DNA from: Streptomyces orinoci
Lineage (GTDB): Bacteria; Actinomycetota; Actinomycetes; Streptomycetales; Streptomycetaceae
NCBI RefSeq assembly: GCF_003121295.1
Contig: NZ_PHNC01000009.1
Span: forward strand, 167,451 to 231,450
Length of the DNA: 64,000 nt
Direction: 5' to 3'
A program made the translations under genes and the position numbers. The number at the start of each line of letters is the position of its first letter. The first letter of the stretch is position 1. The notes beneath the pieces are model-generated. The model was not told the DNA's origin. It saw only the letters and a list, made by a program, of their open reading frames with translations, and searched no databases. Positions 9,655 through 17,810 of the stretch are shown one piece after another.

Positions 9655-10275
9655 TCAGTCCGGCATCCCGGGCAGCGAGATTAACTGGTCATGGATGAGG
9701 TTGACGACCTGGCGCCGGTCGGAGTCGAGAAAGCCGCGCGCGCCGGGGAACACCTCCAGGTCGAAGCGACCGCCGGTGCACAACGCCCAACCTCCCATGT
9801 CCGCCGGCGAAATACGCGGGTCACTCCCGCTCATCAGCGCCACCACATCGCAGGACAACGGGGGTTCGGCCGGGACGGTACGGCAGGGCTGCGGAGCGCT
9901 CTGCGAGGAGACGAACAGGGTGCAGGGCACCCGCCCGGTCTCGCGCTCCAGCCGCTGGGCGACCCGGTAGGCCAGATATGCGCCCGAGCGGTGCCCGAAC
10001 AGGGCCAGCGGCCGGTCGGTGTGGTCCGCCAGTGCCTCGAAACAGCCGGCCACCAGCGCCTCGGTGCGGGCGATGTGGGAGGGCGCCGGAGATCCGTCCC
10101 AGTGCGGATACTGGAAGGCCAGCACCTCCACGGTGGGCAGCAGCAGTTCCGACATTCCCAGGAAGGCCGCCGCCGAGCCGATGAAATGCGGAAAACAGGC
10201 CATTTTGAATTTACTGGGAGTAAGGAGGTGGCTGATGCTGATCACCTCGACGTCTTCAGCAACTGCCAAGGACAC
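9655..10275 (-). CDS. Type II thioesterase-like protein, catalytic residues lost
   Basis: About 206 residues of alpha/beta-hydrolase/TEII type. The opening MACFPHFIGSAAAF corresponds to the usual CFPHAGGSA start of PKS/NRPS editing thioesterases. The nucleophile elbow, normally GHSMG, reads GHRSG (residues 94-98), so Arg96 sits where the catalytic Ser belongs. Near the C-terminus the usual PGGHFF reads PGARGF, so the catalytic His is also replaced (Arg180). It is 40-50 residues shorter than the family, apparently in the lid. I infer a non-hydrolytic or decaying protein. GTG 10275 is chosen for an AAGGG site 8 nt upstream. It contains a TTA Leu codon (9684-9682). Confidence 0.7.
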   Translation of the reverse strand: MSLAVAEDVEVISISHLLTPSKFKMACFPHFIGSAAAFLGMSELLLPTVEVLAFQYPHWDGSPAPSHIARTEALVAGCFEALADHTDRPLALFGHRSGAYLAYRVAQRLERETGRVPCTLFVSSQSAPQPCRTVPAEPPLSCDVVALMSGSDPRISPADMGGWALCTGGRFDLEVFPGARGFLDSDRRQVVNLIHDQLISLPGMPD

Positions 10276-10417
10276 CGCCACGTCCCTTCATGGAGATTTG
10301 GTGACTACTGCTTGAACACAGCCATCACACTATGCCCGGACCTGCAGGGCCATACACCCACAGGCTGATTTTTCGATACGGAGAACGGCCGCGGAAGCCG
10401 CGGGCCGCCTTCCGGAG

Positions 10418-10474
10418 TGGGGGTTCCGACAGGGGCGACTAGGGGTTGCCCGGCCAATTCCCCTTCTCTACCTT
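10418..10474 (+). promoter_or_regulatory. Shared cluster operator/promoter, copy D (ABC exporter)
   Basis: TGGGGG (10418), CAGGGG (10430) and TAGGGG (10440) are spaced 12 and 10 bp. The -10-like TACCTT (10469-10474) starts 29 bp after the last repeat. The predicted transcript start lies about 40 bp before ATG 10521. No recognisable -35 is present, as expected for an activator-dependent promoter. Confidence 0.6.
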
Positions 10475-10520
10475 GCCCTTTAATGCCGCAATTGTGACCT
10501 GATCGAATGAGGGCCAGTCG

Positions 10521-11495
10521 ATGCTCAAGGTGAGGGGTCTTACCAAGACCTTCCGAAGCCGGAGAAACACTGTAAAAGCCGTACAGGGTGTTGATTTCGA
10601 CGTGGCGGAGGGGGAACTGGTGGGCTTCCTCGGCCCCAACGGCGCCGGAAAGTCCACCACGCTGCGGATGCTCTCCACGCTCCTGCGCCCGACCAGCGGC
10701 GAGGCCGTCGTCGCGGGCTGCGACCTGCTGGCGGACCCCAACGGGGTGCGCAACCGCATAGGTTATGTGGGCCAGGGCAATGGGGCCGGCGCCGGCCTGC
10801 GGGTCGGCGAGGAACTCGTCATGCAGGCACGGCTGTACGGGATGCCCGCCGCCGAGGCCAGGAGCCAAGTGACGGATCTGCTCAAACAGTTCGACCTGGA
10901 GGGGATGGACAACCGCACGGTCTCCACCCTCTCCGGAGGCCAGCGCCGCCGCCTGGACATCGTGATGGGCATTGTGCACCGGCCCGGTCTGGTCTTCCTG
11001 GACGAGCCCTCCACCGCCCTGGACCCGCAGAGCCGCAGCAATCTGTGGGAGCACATCCGGTCCCTGCGCGACCGGCACGGCACCACCGTGTTCCTCACCA
11101 CGCACTACCTGGACGAGGTGGACGCGCTGTGTGAGCGCATCCTCGTCATCGACGACGGCAGGATCATCACCGAGGGCACCCCGGACTCCCTCAAGACGGA
11201 GGTCTCGGGTGACCTGGTGACCCTGCACACCGGCGCCCCCGCCGAGGCCGCCACGGTGATCGGCCACCTTCCCGGCGCCCGCGAGGTGACCACGGACGCC
11301 ACCTCGGTACGGTTCCGGGTGCCCCGCGGCGACGCGGCGGTGCCCGTACTGGTCCGCGAACTGGACCGCATCGGGGCACCGGTTGAGGCCGTCAGCACCC
11401 AACGACCCACTCTCGATGATGTGTTCCTCACCCTGACCGGCCGCAGCCTCAGGGATGCCGAGGCCGGTGCCGGCGACGGCGCGGAACAGGAGTAG
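10521..11495 (+). CDS. ABC transporter ATP-binding protein, DrrA/daunorubicin-resistance type
   Basis: 324 residues. Walker A is GPNGAGKST, the signature is LSGGQRRRLDI, Walker B is VFLDEPSTALDP and the H-loop is TTHYLDE. The C-terminal extension after the ATPase core is typical of the DrrA subfamily that exports hydrophobic natural products. ATG 10521 follows a GAGGG site. The stop is 4 bp before the permease gene. Role inferred from family and context: export of the polyketide or self-resistance. Confidence 0.92.
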   Translation: MLKVRGLTKTFRSRRNTVKAVQGVDFDVAEGELVGFLGPNGAGKSTTLRMLSTLLRPTSGEAVVAGCDLLADPNGVRNRIGYVGQGNGAGAGLRVGEELVMQARLYGMPAAEARSQVTDLLKQFDLEGMDNRTVSTLSGGQRRRLDIVMGIVHRPGLVFLDEPSTALDPQSRSNLWEHIRSLRDRHGTTVFLTTHYLDEVDALCERILVIDDGRIITEGTPDSLKTEVSGDLVTLHTGAPAEAATVIGHLPGAREVTTDATSVRFRVPRGDAAVPVLVRELDRIGAPVEAVSTQRPTLDDVFLTLTGRSLRDAEAGAGDGAEQE

Positions 11496-11499
11496 ACCC

Positions 11500-12261
11500 A
11501 TGACACGTACCCTGCGACTGTTCCGGCACACCCGTCTGGTGTTCGTCCGCTCCGCCCAGCCGTGGCTGCGCAGCCCGGCACTCCATATCGTCGCCGTTTT
11601 CAGCCCGTTGCTGTATCTGGTGCTGTTCGGGCCGCTGGTGAAGAACGCCCTGCCGCCGAAGGTGGACGCCTGGCAGTGGTTCGTTCCCGGCATGCTGATG
11701 CAGCTCACCCTGTTCGGCGCCGCCTACGCCGGCTTCGCCATCACCCCCGAACTGCGCAGCGGCGTCACCGAACGGCTCCGGGTCACCCCGGTCAGCCGGC
11801 TGGCCCTGCTGCTGGGCCGCGTCCTGGGCGACATGGCCCAACTGGTCATCCAGGGCGGCGTGCTGCTCGCGGCCGCCACCGCCTTCGGTTTCCGCACCCC
11901 GGTGCTCGCCGTGGTGCTCGCCCTGGCCCTGGCCGCCGTTCTCGGCGCCGCCATCAGCTCGCTCTCCTATGCGCTGGCCCTGACGGTCAAGGAGGAGAAC
12001 AAGTTCGCACCGCTGCTGAACATGATGCTGGTGCCGCTGATGCTGCTGTCCGGGGTGCTGCTGCCGATGGACAACGCGCCCGGCTGGCTGCACACCCTGT
12101 CCAGGATCAATCCGCTGTCCCATGTGGTCGAGGCGCTGCGGGCCATCACCGCCGGACACTACGGCTCCACCGCCGCCGTCCAGGGCACGCTGATCACCGT
12201 GGTGATGGCGGTGGTATGCGGGCTGCTGGGCTGGCGCACCATGGCCCGTAACCAGGCCTGA
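11500..12261 (+). CDS. ABC-2 type permease, DrrB-like
   Basis: 253 residues with about six hydrophobic helices and the ABC-2 membrane family layout. Visible segments are AVFSPLLYLVLFGPLV, an ELRSGVTERLRVTP cytoplasmic loop, and MLVPLMLLSGVLLPM followed by a periplasmic W-L segment and INPLSHVVEALRA, a family signature. ATG 11500 is preceded by AGGAG that overlaps the end of the ATPase gene, so the two are translated together. It forms the membrane half of the exporter. The upstream in-frame start at 11455 lies inside the ATPase gene and was rejected. Confidence 0.92.
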   Translation: MTRTLRLFRHTRLVFVRSAQPWLRSPALHIVAVFSPLLYLVLFGPLVKNALPPKVDAWQWFVPGMLMQLTLFGAAYAGFAITPELRSGVTERLRVTPVSRLALLLGRVLGDMAQLVIQGGVLLAAATAFGFRTPVLAVVLALALAAVLGAAISSLSYALALTVKEENKFAPLLNMMLVPLMLLSGVLLPMDNAPGWLHTLSRINPLSHVVEALRAITAGHYGSTAAVQGTLITVVMAVVCGLLGWRTMARNQA

Positions 12262-12273
12262 GGGCCAACACCG

Positions 12274-12309
12274 AAGGGCCCGGGGCCGCTTGTGCGGCCC
12301 CGGGCCCTT
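12274..12309. terminator. Bidirectional terminator between exporter and carboxylase operons
   Basis: A perfect 16-bp inverted repeat (left arm 12274-12289, right arm 12294-12309) with a TTGT loop, made of AAGGGCCCGGGGCCGC and its complement. It lies 12 bp past the permease stop and 25 bp past the convergent carboxylase alpha stop (12335), so it can serve both transcripts. Confidence 0.9.
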
Positions 12310-12334
12310 TGTCCGTGCGGCGGGAGCGGCCCGG

Positions 12335-14089
12335 TCAGTCCTTGATCTCGCACAGGACGAAGCCGGAGGTCACCGCGGCCCCCGCGGTCACGGCCAGGTC
12401 CTTGACGGTGCCCGCGCGGTGGGCGTTGATGGGCTGCTCCATCTTCATGGCCTCCACCACGACCACCAGATCGCCCTCGGCCACCTGGTCGCCGTCGGCC
12501 ACCGCGACCTTCACCACGGTGCCCTGCATGGGGGAGACCACCGCGTCACCGGAGGCGGCCGAGGGGGAGCGGCGGGCGGTCTCCCGCCGCGGGCGGGGCC
12601 TGGGCCGGGCCCCGCCCGGCGCGGCCGCCCCGCCCAGCGAGGAGGGCAGCGAGACCTCCAGGCGCTTGCCGCCGACCTCCACCACCACCGTCCGGCGCTC
12701 CTCCTCCGCCTGGCCGTCCTGACCGCCCGCGCCGGTGAAGGGCTGGATGGTGTTGTTGAACTCGGTTTCGATCCACCGGGTGTGGATCCGGAAGGGCTCG
12801 GCGGTGAAGTCGGGGTCGGCGACCACGGCGCGGTGGAAGGGGATGGCGGTGGCCATGCCCTCGACCTCGAACTCGGCCAGGGCGCGGGCGGCGCGCTGCA
12901 GGGCCTGTTCCCGGGTGGCGCCGGTGACGATCAGCTTGGCCAGCAGGGAGTCCCAGGCCGGGCCGATGACCGAGCCGGACTCCACACCGGCGTCCAGGCG
13001 CACGCCCGGGCCGGTGGGCGGGCTGAACTTGGTGACGGTGCCGGGGGCGGGCAGGAAGTTGCGGCCGGGGTCCTCGCCGTTGATGCGGAACTCAAAGGAG
13101 TGACCGCGCGCCGGCGGGTCGTCGTAGCCGAGCTCCTCGCCGTCGGCGATGCGGAACATCTCCCGCACCAGGTCGATGCCGGTGACCTCCTCGGTGACCG
13201 GGTGCTCCACCTGAAGACGGGTGTTGACCTCCAGGAAGGAGATGGTGCCGTCCTGGCCGACCAGGAACTCCACGGTGCCCGCGCCGACATAGCCGGCCTC
13301 CTTGAGGATGGCCTTGGAGGCGCGGTACAGCTCGGCGTTCTGCTCCGCGGACAAAAACGGGGCCGGGGCCTCCTCCACCAGCTTCTGGTGGCGGCGCTGC
13401 AGGGAGCAGTCACGGGTGGAGACCACGACCACATTGCCGTGCTGGTCCGCCAGGCACTGGGTTTCCACATGCCGGGGACGGTCCAGGTAGCGCTCCACAA
13501 AGCACTCGCCGCGGCCGAAGGCGGCCACCGCCTCGCGCACCGCGGAGTCATACAGCTCCGGGACCTCTTCCATGGTGCGGGCGACCTTCAGGCCACGCCC
13601 GCCGCCGCCGAAGGCGGCCTTGATGGCGATCGGCAGCCCGTGCTGCTCGGCGAAGGCCACGACCTCCTCGGCACCGGACACCGGGTCGGGGGTACCCGCC
13701 ACCAGCGGCGCGCCCGCGCGCTGGGCGATATGACGGGCCGCCACCTTGTCGCCGAGGTCGCGGATGGCCTGCGGCGGGGGGCCGATCCAGATCAGCCCGG
13801 CGTCCAGCACGGCCTGGGCGAACTCGGCGTTCTCGGACAGGAAGCCATAGCCGGGGTGGACGGCGTCGGCCCCCGACTCGGCCGCCGCGGCGAGCACCTT
13901 GGAGATATCGAGGTAGCTGGTCGCGGGGGTGTCACCGCCCAGCGCGTACGCCTCGTCTGCCACCCGGACATGCAATGCGTCACGGTCCGGGTCGGCGTAG
14001 ACCGCCACACTGCCGATCCCGGCATCCCGGCACGCACGAGCGACGCGGACAGCGATTTCGCCACGGTTGGCGATGAGCACCTTATACAC
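12335..14089 (-). CDS. Acyl-CoA carboxylase alpha subunit (biotin carboxylase with biotin carrier domain)
   Basis: 584 residues. The N-terminal biotin carboxylase starts [15 protein letters not shown], followed by the ATP-grasp domain with FGGGGRG, the [15 protein letters not shown] motif and [14 protein letters not shown] residues. A short linker leads to a C-terminal biotinyl carrier domain with EAMKMEQP, biotinylated at Lys549. It carboxylates biotin with ATP and bicarbonate and feeds the beta subunit encoded upstream. It is the last gene of the amine oxidase/FAAL/carboxylase operon. GTG 14089 is preferred over TTG 14104 because TGAGGAAA lies 6-9 nt before it. The cluster carries its own alpha subunit rather than borrowing the housekeeping one, consistent with a dedicated extender-unit supply. 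Confidence 0.92.
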   Translation of the reverse strand: MYKVLIANRGEIAVRVARACRDAGIGSVAVYADPDRDALHVRVADEAYALGGDTPATSYLDISKVLAAAAESGADAVHPGYGFLSENAEFAQAVLDAGLIWIGPPPQAIRDLGDKVAARHIAQRAGAPLVAGTPDPVSGAEEVVAFAEQHGLPIAIKAAFGGGGRGLKVARTMEEVPELYDSAVREAVAAFGRGECFVERYLDRPRHVETQCLADQHGNVVVVSTRDCSLQRRHQKLVEEAPAPFLSAEQNAELYRASKAILKEAGYVGAGTVEFLVGQDGTISFLEVNTRLQVEHPVTEEVTGIDLVREMFRIADGEELGYDDPPARGHSFEFRINGEDPGRNFLPAPGTVTKFSPPTGPGVRLDAGVESGSVIGPAWDSLLAKLIVTGATREQALQRAARALAEFEVEGMATAIPFHRAVVADPDFTAEPFRIHTRWIETEFNNTIQPFTGAGGQDGQAEEERRTVVVEVGGKRLEVSLPSSLGGAAAPGGARPRPRPRRETARRSPSAASGDAVVSPMQGTVVKVAVADGDQVAEGDLVVVVEAMKMEQPINAHRAGTVKDLAVTAGAAVTSGFVLCEIKD

Positions 14090-14147
14090 GATGCATTTCC
14101 TCAATCATCACTCGATGGACATGTCCATGGTTGCTCTGTCGCCGCCC

Positions 14148-14390
14148 TCACCGGGGCCTGCCGCTGTTGCGCCAGGCGCCCGGACCGCGCGGAACCGGCC
14201 AGGCGGTCAGCCGCTCGGCGGGCGCGGACCAGGTACGGGGGGACGGCGGCCGCCCGGACTGCCCCGTGTCCTCCCCGCCGGCCTCGCGGGCCAGCAGGGT
14301 GCGTACCACCACCACGGCCGCGGCCAGCTCCTCCGGCGTGGCGTCGCCCCGCACCACCCGCAGGTCGAACGCTTCCCCGCTGCCGGTCAC
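14148..14390 (-). CDS. Acyl-CoA carboxylase epsilon subunit
   Basis: 80 residues. It has the short conserved start FDLRVVRGDATPEELAAAVVVV and a disordered Pro/Arg-rich tail ending WSAPAERLTAWPVPRGPGAW, typical of actinobacterial epsilon subunits that stabilise the alpha-beta carboxylase complex. The GTG start (14390) overlaps the beta-subunit stop (GTGA). It is located between the beta and alpha genes, so the operon encodes a complete three-subunit enzyme. Confidence 0.88.
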   Translation of the reverse strand: MTGSGEAFDLRVVRGDATPEELAAAVVVVRTLLAREAGGEDTGQSGRPPSPRTWSAPAERLTAWPVPRGPGAWRNSGRPR

Positions 14391-15970
14391 AGCGGGATGT
14401 TCCCGTGCTTGCGGGGCAGCCGGGAGGTGCGCTTGCCGCGCAGCGACCGAAGGGCGCGGGCCACGCTCTCCCGGGTCTCATGCGGCATGATCACGGCGTC
14501 CACATAGCCGCGTTCGGCCGCCACATAGGGGTTGCACAGCGCGTCCTCGTACTCCCGGCGCAGCCGGGCCCGTTCCGCCTGCGGGTCGTCCGCCGCGGCG
14601 ATCTGCCGCCGGTGCAGCACGGTCACCGCGCTCTCCCCGCCCATCACCGCGATCTCCGCGGTCGGCCAGGCGAGATTGACGTCCACGCCGGTGTGCTTGG
14701 AGCCCAGCACGCCATAACCGCCGCCGTAGGCCTTGCGCGTGACCACGGTGACCGTGGGCACGGTGGTCTCACAGTAGGAGTACAGCAGCTTGGCGCCGCG
14801 CCGGATGATGCCGTGATGCTCCTGGTCCAGGCCCGGCAGAAAGCCGGGGACGTCCGCGAAGGTGACCACCGGCACATGGAAGCTGTCGCAGGTGCGCAGG
14901 AAACGCGAGGCCTTCTCACTGGCGTTGATGTCCAGCACCCCGGCGTTGACCGTCGGCTGGCTGGCGATCACCCCGACGCTGTGCCCCTCGATCCGGCCGA
15001 AACCACAGATGATGTTCTGCGCGAACAGCGGGTGCACCTCCAGCAGTTCGCCGTCGTCGAGCACGGCGCTGATCACCCGGTGCATGTCATAGGGCTGGTT
15101 GGGGTTGTCCGGGATCAGCCGGTCCAGCGCCAGGTCCGCCTCGGTCGGCCCGGCCGGCTGGTCCGAGTCGAAAACCGGCGGGTCCTCAAGGTTGTTGGAC
15201 GGCAGGAAGGACAGCAGCTGACGGGCGTAGTCGATGGCGTCCTTCTCGTCCTGCGCCATGTAGTGGGCGTTGCCGGTGATGGTGTTCTGGGCCCGGGCCC
15301 CGCCCAGCTCCTCCCGGTTGACATCCTGGCCGAGCACGGTGCGCAGCACATCCGGGCCGGTGACAAACATATGGGACAGCCCATCCACCATGATCACAAA
15401 GTCGGTGAGTGCCGGGGTGTACACCGCGCCGCCCGCGCACGGGCCCAGCACCAGCGAGATCTGGGGAATCACCCCCGAGGCCTGGACATGGCGGCCGGCC
15501 AGCTGGGTGTAGTACGCCAGCGCCGTCACACCCTCCTGGATACGGGCCCCGCCACCGTCGTTGAGGCCCACCACGGGGCAGCCGGTGCTCAGCGCAAAGT
15601 CCATCAGCTTGAGCATCTTCTCGCCGTGGGCCTCGCCCATGCTGCCCCCGAGCACGGTGAAGTCATGGGCGAAGACACATATCCGGCGGCCGTCCACCGT
15701 GCCATGGCCGGTGATCACACCGTCGCCCAGCGGGCGGTGGTCCGCCATGCCGAACTCCTGGCTGCGGTGCCGCACCAGGGCGTCCAGCTCGGTGAACGAC
15801 CCTGGGTCCAACAGCAGTTCGATCCGTTCCCGGGCACTGAGCTTGCCCCGTTCGTGCTGGCGGCGGATCGCGTCGGAGTCGGCGTGCGCCGCCAACTCCT
15901 CCCGGCGCCTTTGCAGTTCGGTCAGCCGATCGGCGGTGGTACGCACCGGTTCTCCCTTTGTGCTTGTCAT
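14387..15970 (-). CDS. Acyl-CoA carboxylase beta subunit (PccB-like carboxyltransferase) with Gly at the specificity position
   Basis: 527 residues, a crotonase-like carboxyltransferase with duplicated domains. Visible blocks are GGSMGEAHGEKM, GLNDGGGARIQEG, GPCAGGAVYTPAL, NAGVLDINASEKASRF and the C-terminal KKHGNIPL-like end (RKHGNIPL). It transfers CO2 from biotin to an acyl-CoA to make a malonyl-type extender. The specificity loop reads YGGGYGVLGSKH, so Gly420 is at the position I align with Asp422 of S. coelicolor PccB, where Asp favours propionyl-CoA. A small residue there could accept a longer or branched acyl-CoA. That is inference. The ATG overlaps the FAAL stop (ATGA), with GGAG 9 nt upstream. 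Confidence 0.92.
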   Translation of the reverse strand: MTSTKGEPVRTTADRLTELQRRREELAAHADSDAIRRQHERGKLSARERIELLLDPGSFTELDALVRHRSQEFGMADHRPLGDGVITGHGTVDGRRICVFAHDFTVLGGSMGEAHGEKMLKLMDFALSTGCPVVGLNDGGGARIQEGVTALAYYTQLAGRHVQASGVIPQISLVLGPCAGGAVYTPALTDFVIMVDGLSHMFVTGPDVLRTVLGQDVNREELGGARAQNTITGNAHYMAQDEKDAIDYARQLLSFLPSNNLEDPPVFDSDQPAGPTEADLALDRLIPDNPNQPYDMHRVISAVLDDGELLEVHPLFAQNIICGFGRIEGHSVGVIASQPTVNAGVLDINASEKASRFLRTCDSFHVPVVTFADVPGFLPGLDQEHHGIIRRGAKLLYSYCETTVPTVTVVTRKAYGGGYGVLGSKHTGVDVNLAWPTAEIAVMGGESAVTVLHRRQIAAADDPQAERARLRREYEDALCNPYVAAERGYVDAVIMPHETRESVARALRSLRGKRTSRLPRKHGNIPL

Positions 15971-17727
15971 GACGCATGCTCCGGCGCGGGCGCCGCCGGC
16001 CTCAGCTCACCGTCCAGGTAGAGCTTGCGGCAGGCCCGGCGCTGGATCTTGCCGCTGGTGGTGCGGGGCAGGGCGCCACGCCGCACCAGCACGATCTCCT
16101 CTGCCGTCAGCCGCTGCCCCTCATGGACGGCCGCCCGCAGCAGCCCGGCCAGTTCCTCGGCAGTGGTGCCGCGCAGCACCTTGCCGTCCACCTCCACGGC
16201 CACCACCAGCCGTTCGGCGGTGCCGTCGTCGACCGAGAAGGCCGCGGCGCAGTTGGGCCGCAGTCCGGGCACCGCCGACTCCACGGACAACTCGATGTCC
16301 TGCGGGTAGTAGTTGCGGCCCTTGCGGATGATGACATCCTTCAGCCGGCCGGTGACATACAGCTCACCGTCGTACAGAAAACCCAGATCCCCGGTGCGCA
16401 GATGGGGCGGGCCGGAGTGTTCCCCGGCGACCCGGGCGCGGAAGGTCCGCTCGCTCTCCGCCTCCCGCCCCAGATAGCCGTCCGCCACGCAGGGGCCGTC
16501 GATCCAGATCTCGCCCACCCGGCCCGGAGGGCACTCCCCGAGGGTGTCCGGGTCCACGATCCGCACCCGGGTGCCGCGCACGGCCACGCCCGAACTCACC
16601 AGCGGCTGCGCCCCGTCCGCCGGTCCGCCGGCCGGCTCGATGACCCCGGCCGCAAGCGCCCGGGAGGACACCCACAGCACCTTCGGTTCGGTGTCGGCGG
16701 GGCTGCCGGTGGCCTTGAGGGTGTTCTCGGCCAGCCCGTATCCCGGGCACATCGCCTCCGGCCGGAAACCGGCGGGCGCGAAGGTGTCGGTGAACGACCG
16801 TATGGTGCGCCGGCGCACCGGCTCCGCCCCATTGGCGGCGATCCGCCACGAGGACAGATCCAGATCCCCGGCGGACTTGCCGGCATAGGCCTGAACGCAC
16901 AGTTCGTAGGCGAAGTTCGGCGCCGCGGCATGGGTGCCGCGGAAGCGGGAGACGGCCTCCAGCCAGCGTCCCGGGCGGCGGACAAACGCGTCGGGGGCCA
17001 TCAGATAGGCGGGGACCCCCGAGCACAGCGGCAGCATGACGCCGAAGAGCATGCCCATGTCGTGGAAGAGCGGCAGCCAGGACACCACCACCGCGTCCGG
17101 CCCCGAAGGCCACAACTCCTCGGTTTCCGCGACGTTTTCCAGGAAGTTCCGGTGGGTGACCCGCACGCCCTTGGGATCGCCGGTGGAGCCGGAGGTGTAC
17201 TGCAGCAGCGCGATGTCCTCCGGCGCGGGCCGCCCGCCGCGAAAGCCGTCGCCCGCCCCGGCCGGTAGCTCGTCGGTGGCCACCAGGGTCAGCCCGGCCA
17301 ACTCCGGCAGCCGCCCGAAGCGTTCCTGCAGGTCCCGTGCGACCTCACCGGTGGTCAGCACGGTGGTGGTGCCCGCGTCGTCGGCGATCCGGCGCAGCCG
17401 GGCCAGTCCGCGCTGCCGGGTGGGCAGTTGCACCGGGGCGGCGGCCACTCCGGCATACAGGCAGCCCAGCAGGGTGCGGACGAATTCCAGGCCGGAGGGG
17501 TAGAGCAGTACCACCGCGCGGCCGGACAGGCCCGCCGCCGCCAGGGCCGCCGCCCGGTCCAGGGCATCGCGGTCCAACTGGCGGTAGGAGAGCGACTCCT
17601 CGGGCTCCTCGCCGTCCCGCAGGAACACAAAGGCCGTCGCGTCCGGCTCCTTCTCCACGCGCAGCCGCAGCGCATCCGTCACGGTCTCGGGAACGCCCGG
17701 CGGAGAACCGAGCTGGGTGATGGTCAT
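15967..17727 (-). CDS. Fatty-acyl-AMP ligase (FAAL-type), likely direct loading of an ACP
   Basis: 586 residues of FAAL type. It has LLQYTSGSTGDPKGV (P-loop), WLPLFHDMG, the YGLAENTLK aromatic motif, the FAAL-typical block GDLGFLYDGELYVTGRLKD followed by IIRKGRNYYPQDIE, and the C-terminal SGKIQRR. FAALs make an acyl adenylate and usually pass it to the phosphopantetheine of an ACP instead of CoA. The lone loading ACP at the N-terminus of PKS1 is the obvious acceptor. ATG 17727 starts the family-like region, and its ribosome-binding site is weak. It lies 83 bp behind the amine oxidase gene and overlaps the carboxylase beta gene by ATGA, so it is part of one operon. Confidence 0.88.
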   Translation of the reverse strand: MTITQLGSPPGVPETVTDALRLRVEKEPDATAFVFLRDGEEPEESLSYRQLDRDALDRAAALAAAGLSGRAVVLLYPSGLEFVRTLLGCLYAGVAAAPVQLPTRQRGLARLRRIADDAGTTTVLTTGEVARDLQERFGRLPELAGLTLVATDELPAGAGDGFRGGRPAPEDIALLQYTSGSTGDPKGVRVTHRNFLENVAETEELWPSGPDAVVVSWLPLFHDMGMLFGVMLPLCSGVPAYLMAPDAFVRRPGRWLEAVSRFRGTHAAAPNFAYELCVQAYAGKSAGDLDLSSWRIAANGAEPVRRRTIRSFTDTFAPAGFRPEAMCPGYGLAENTLKATGSPADTEPKVLWVSSRALAAGVIEPAGGPADGAQPLVSSGVAVRGTRVRIVDPDTLGECPPGRVGEIWIDGPCVADGYLGREAESERTFRARVAGEHSGPPHLRTGDLGFLYDGELYVTGRLKDVIIRKGRNYYPQDIELSVESAVPGLRPNCAAAFSVDDGTAERLVVAVEVDGKVLRGTTAEELAGLLRAAVHEGQRLTAEEIVLVRRGALPRTTSGKIQRRACRKLYLDGELRPAAPAPEHAS

Positions 17728-17810
17728 TGTCGTGAATACCCGTTCTTTAAGGGGAGGGGAACTGGGAATACGAAAAATCACAGACAAAAGGTCTTCGGGG
17801 GTGGATTCGG

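Noticed and set aside
10235..10315. 26-codon plus-strand ORF behind a perfect TAAGGAGGTG ribosome-binding sequence
   Set aside because: It lies antisense within the N-terminal codons of the thioesterase-like gene, where the Shine-Dalgarno-like string is simply the complement of His-Leu-Leu-Thr codons. The peptide resembles no known leader or RiPP precursor. It would deserve attention only if ribosome profiling shows initiation here.
12290..16021. Open plus-strand frame of about 1240 codons across the carboxylase genes
   Set aside because: The minus strand encodes well-conserved carboxylase alpha, epsilon and beta subunits with coupled starts. The plus frame is a compositional shadow.
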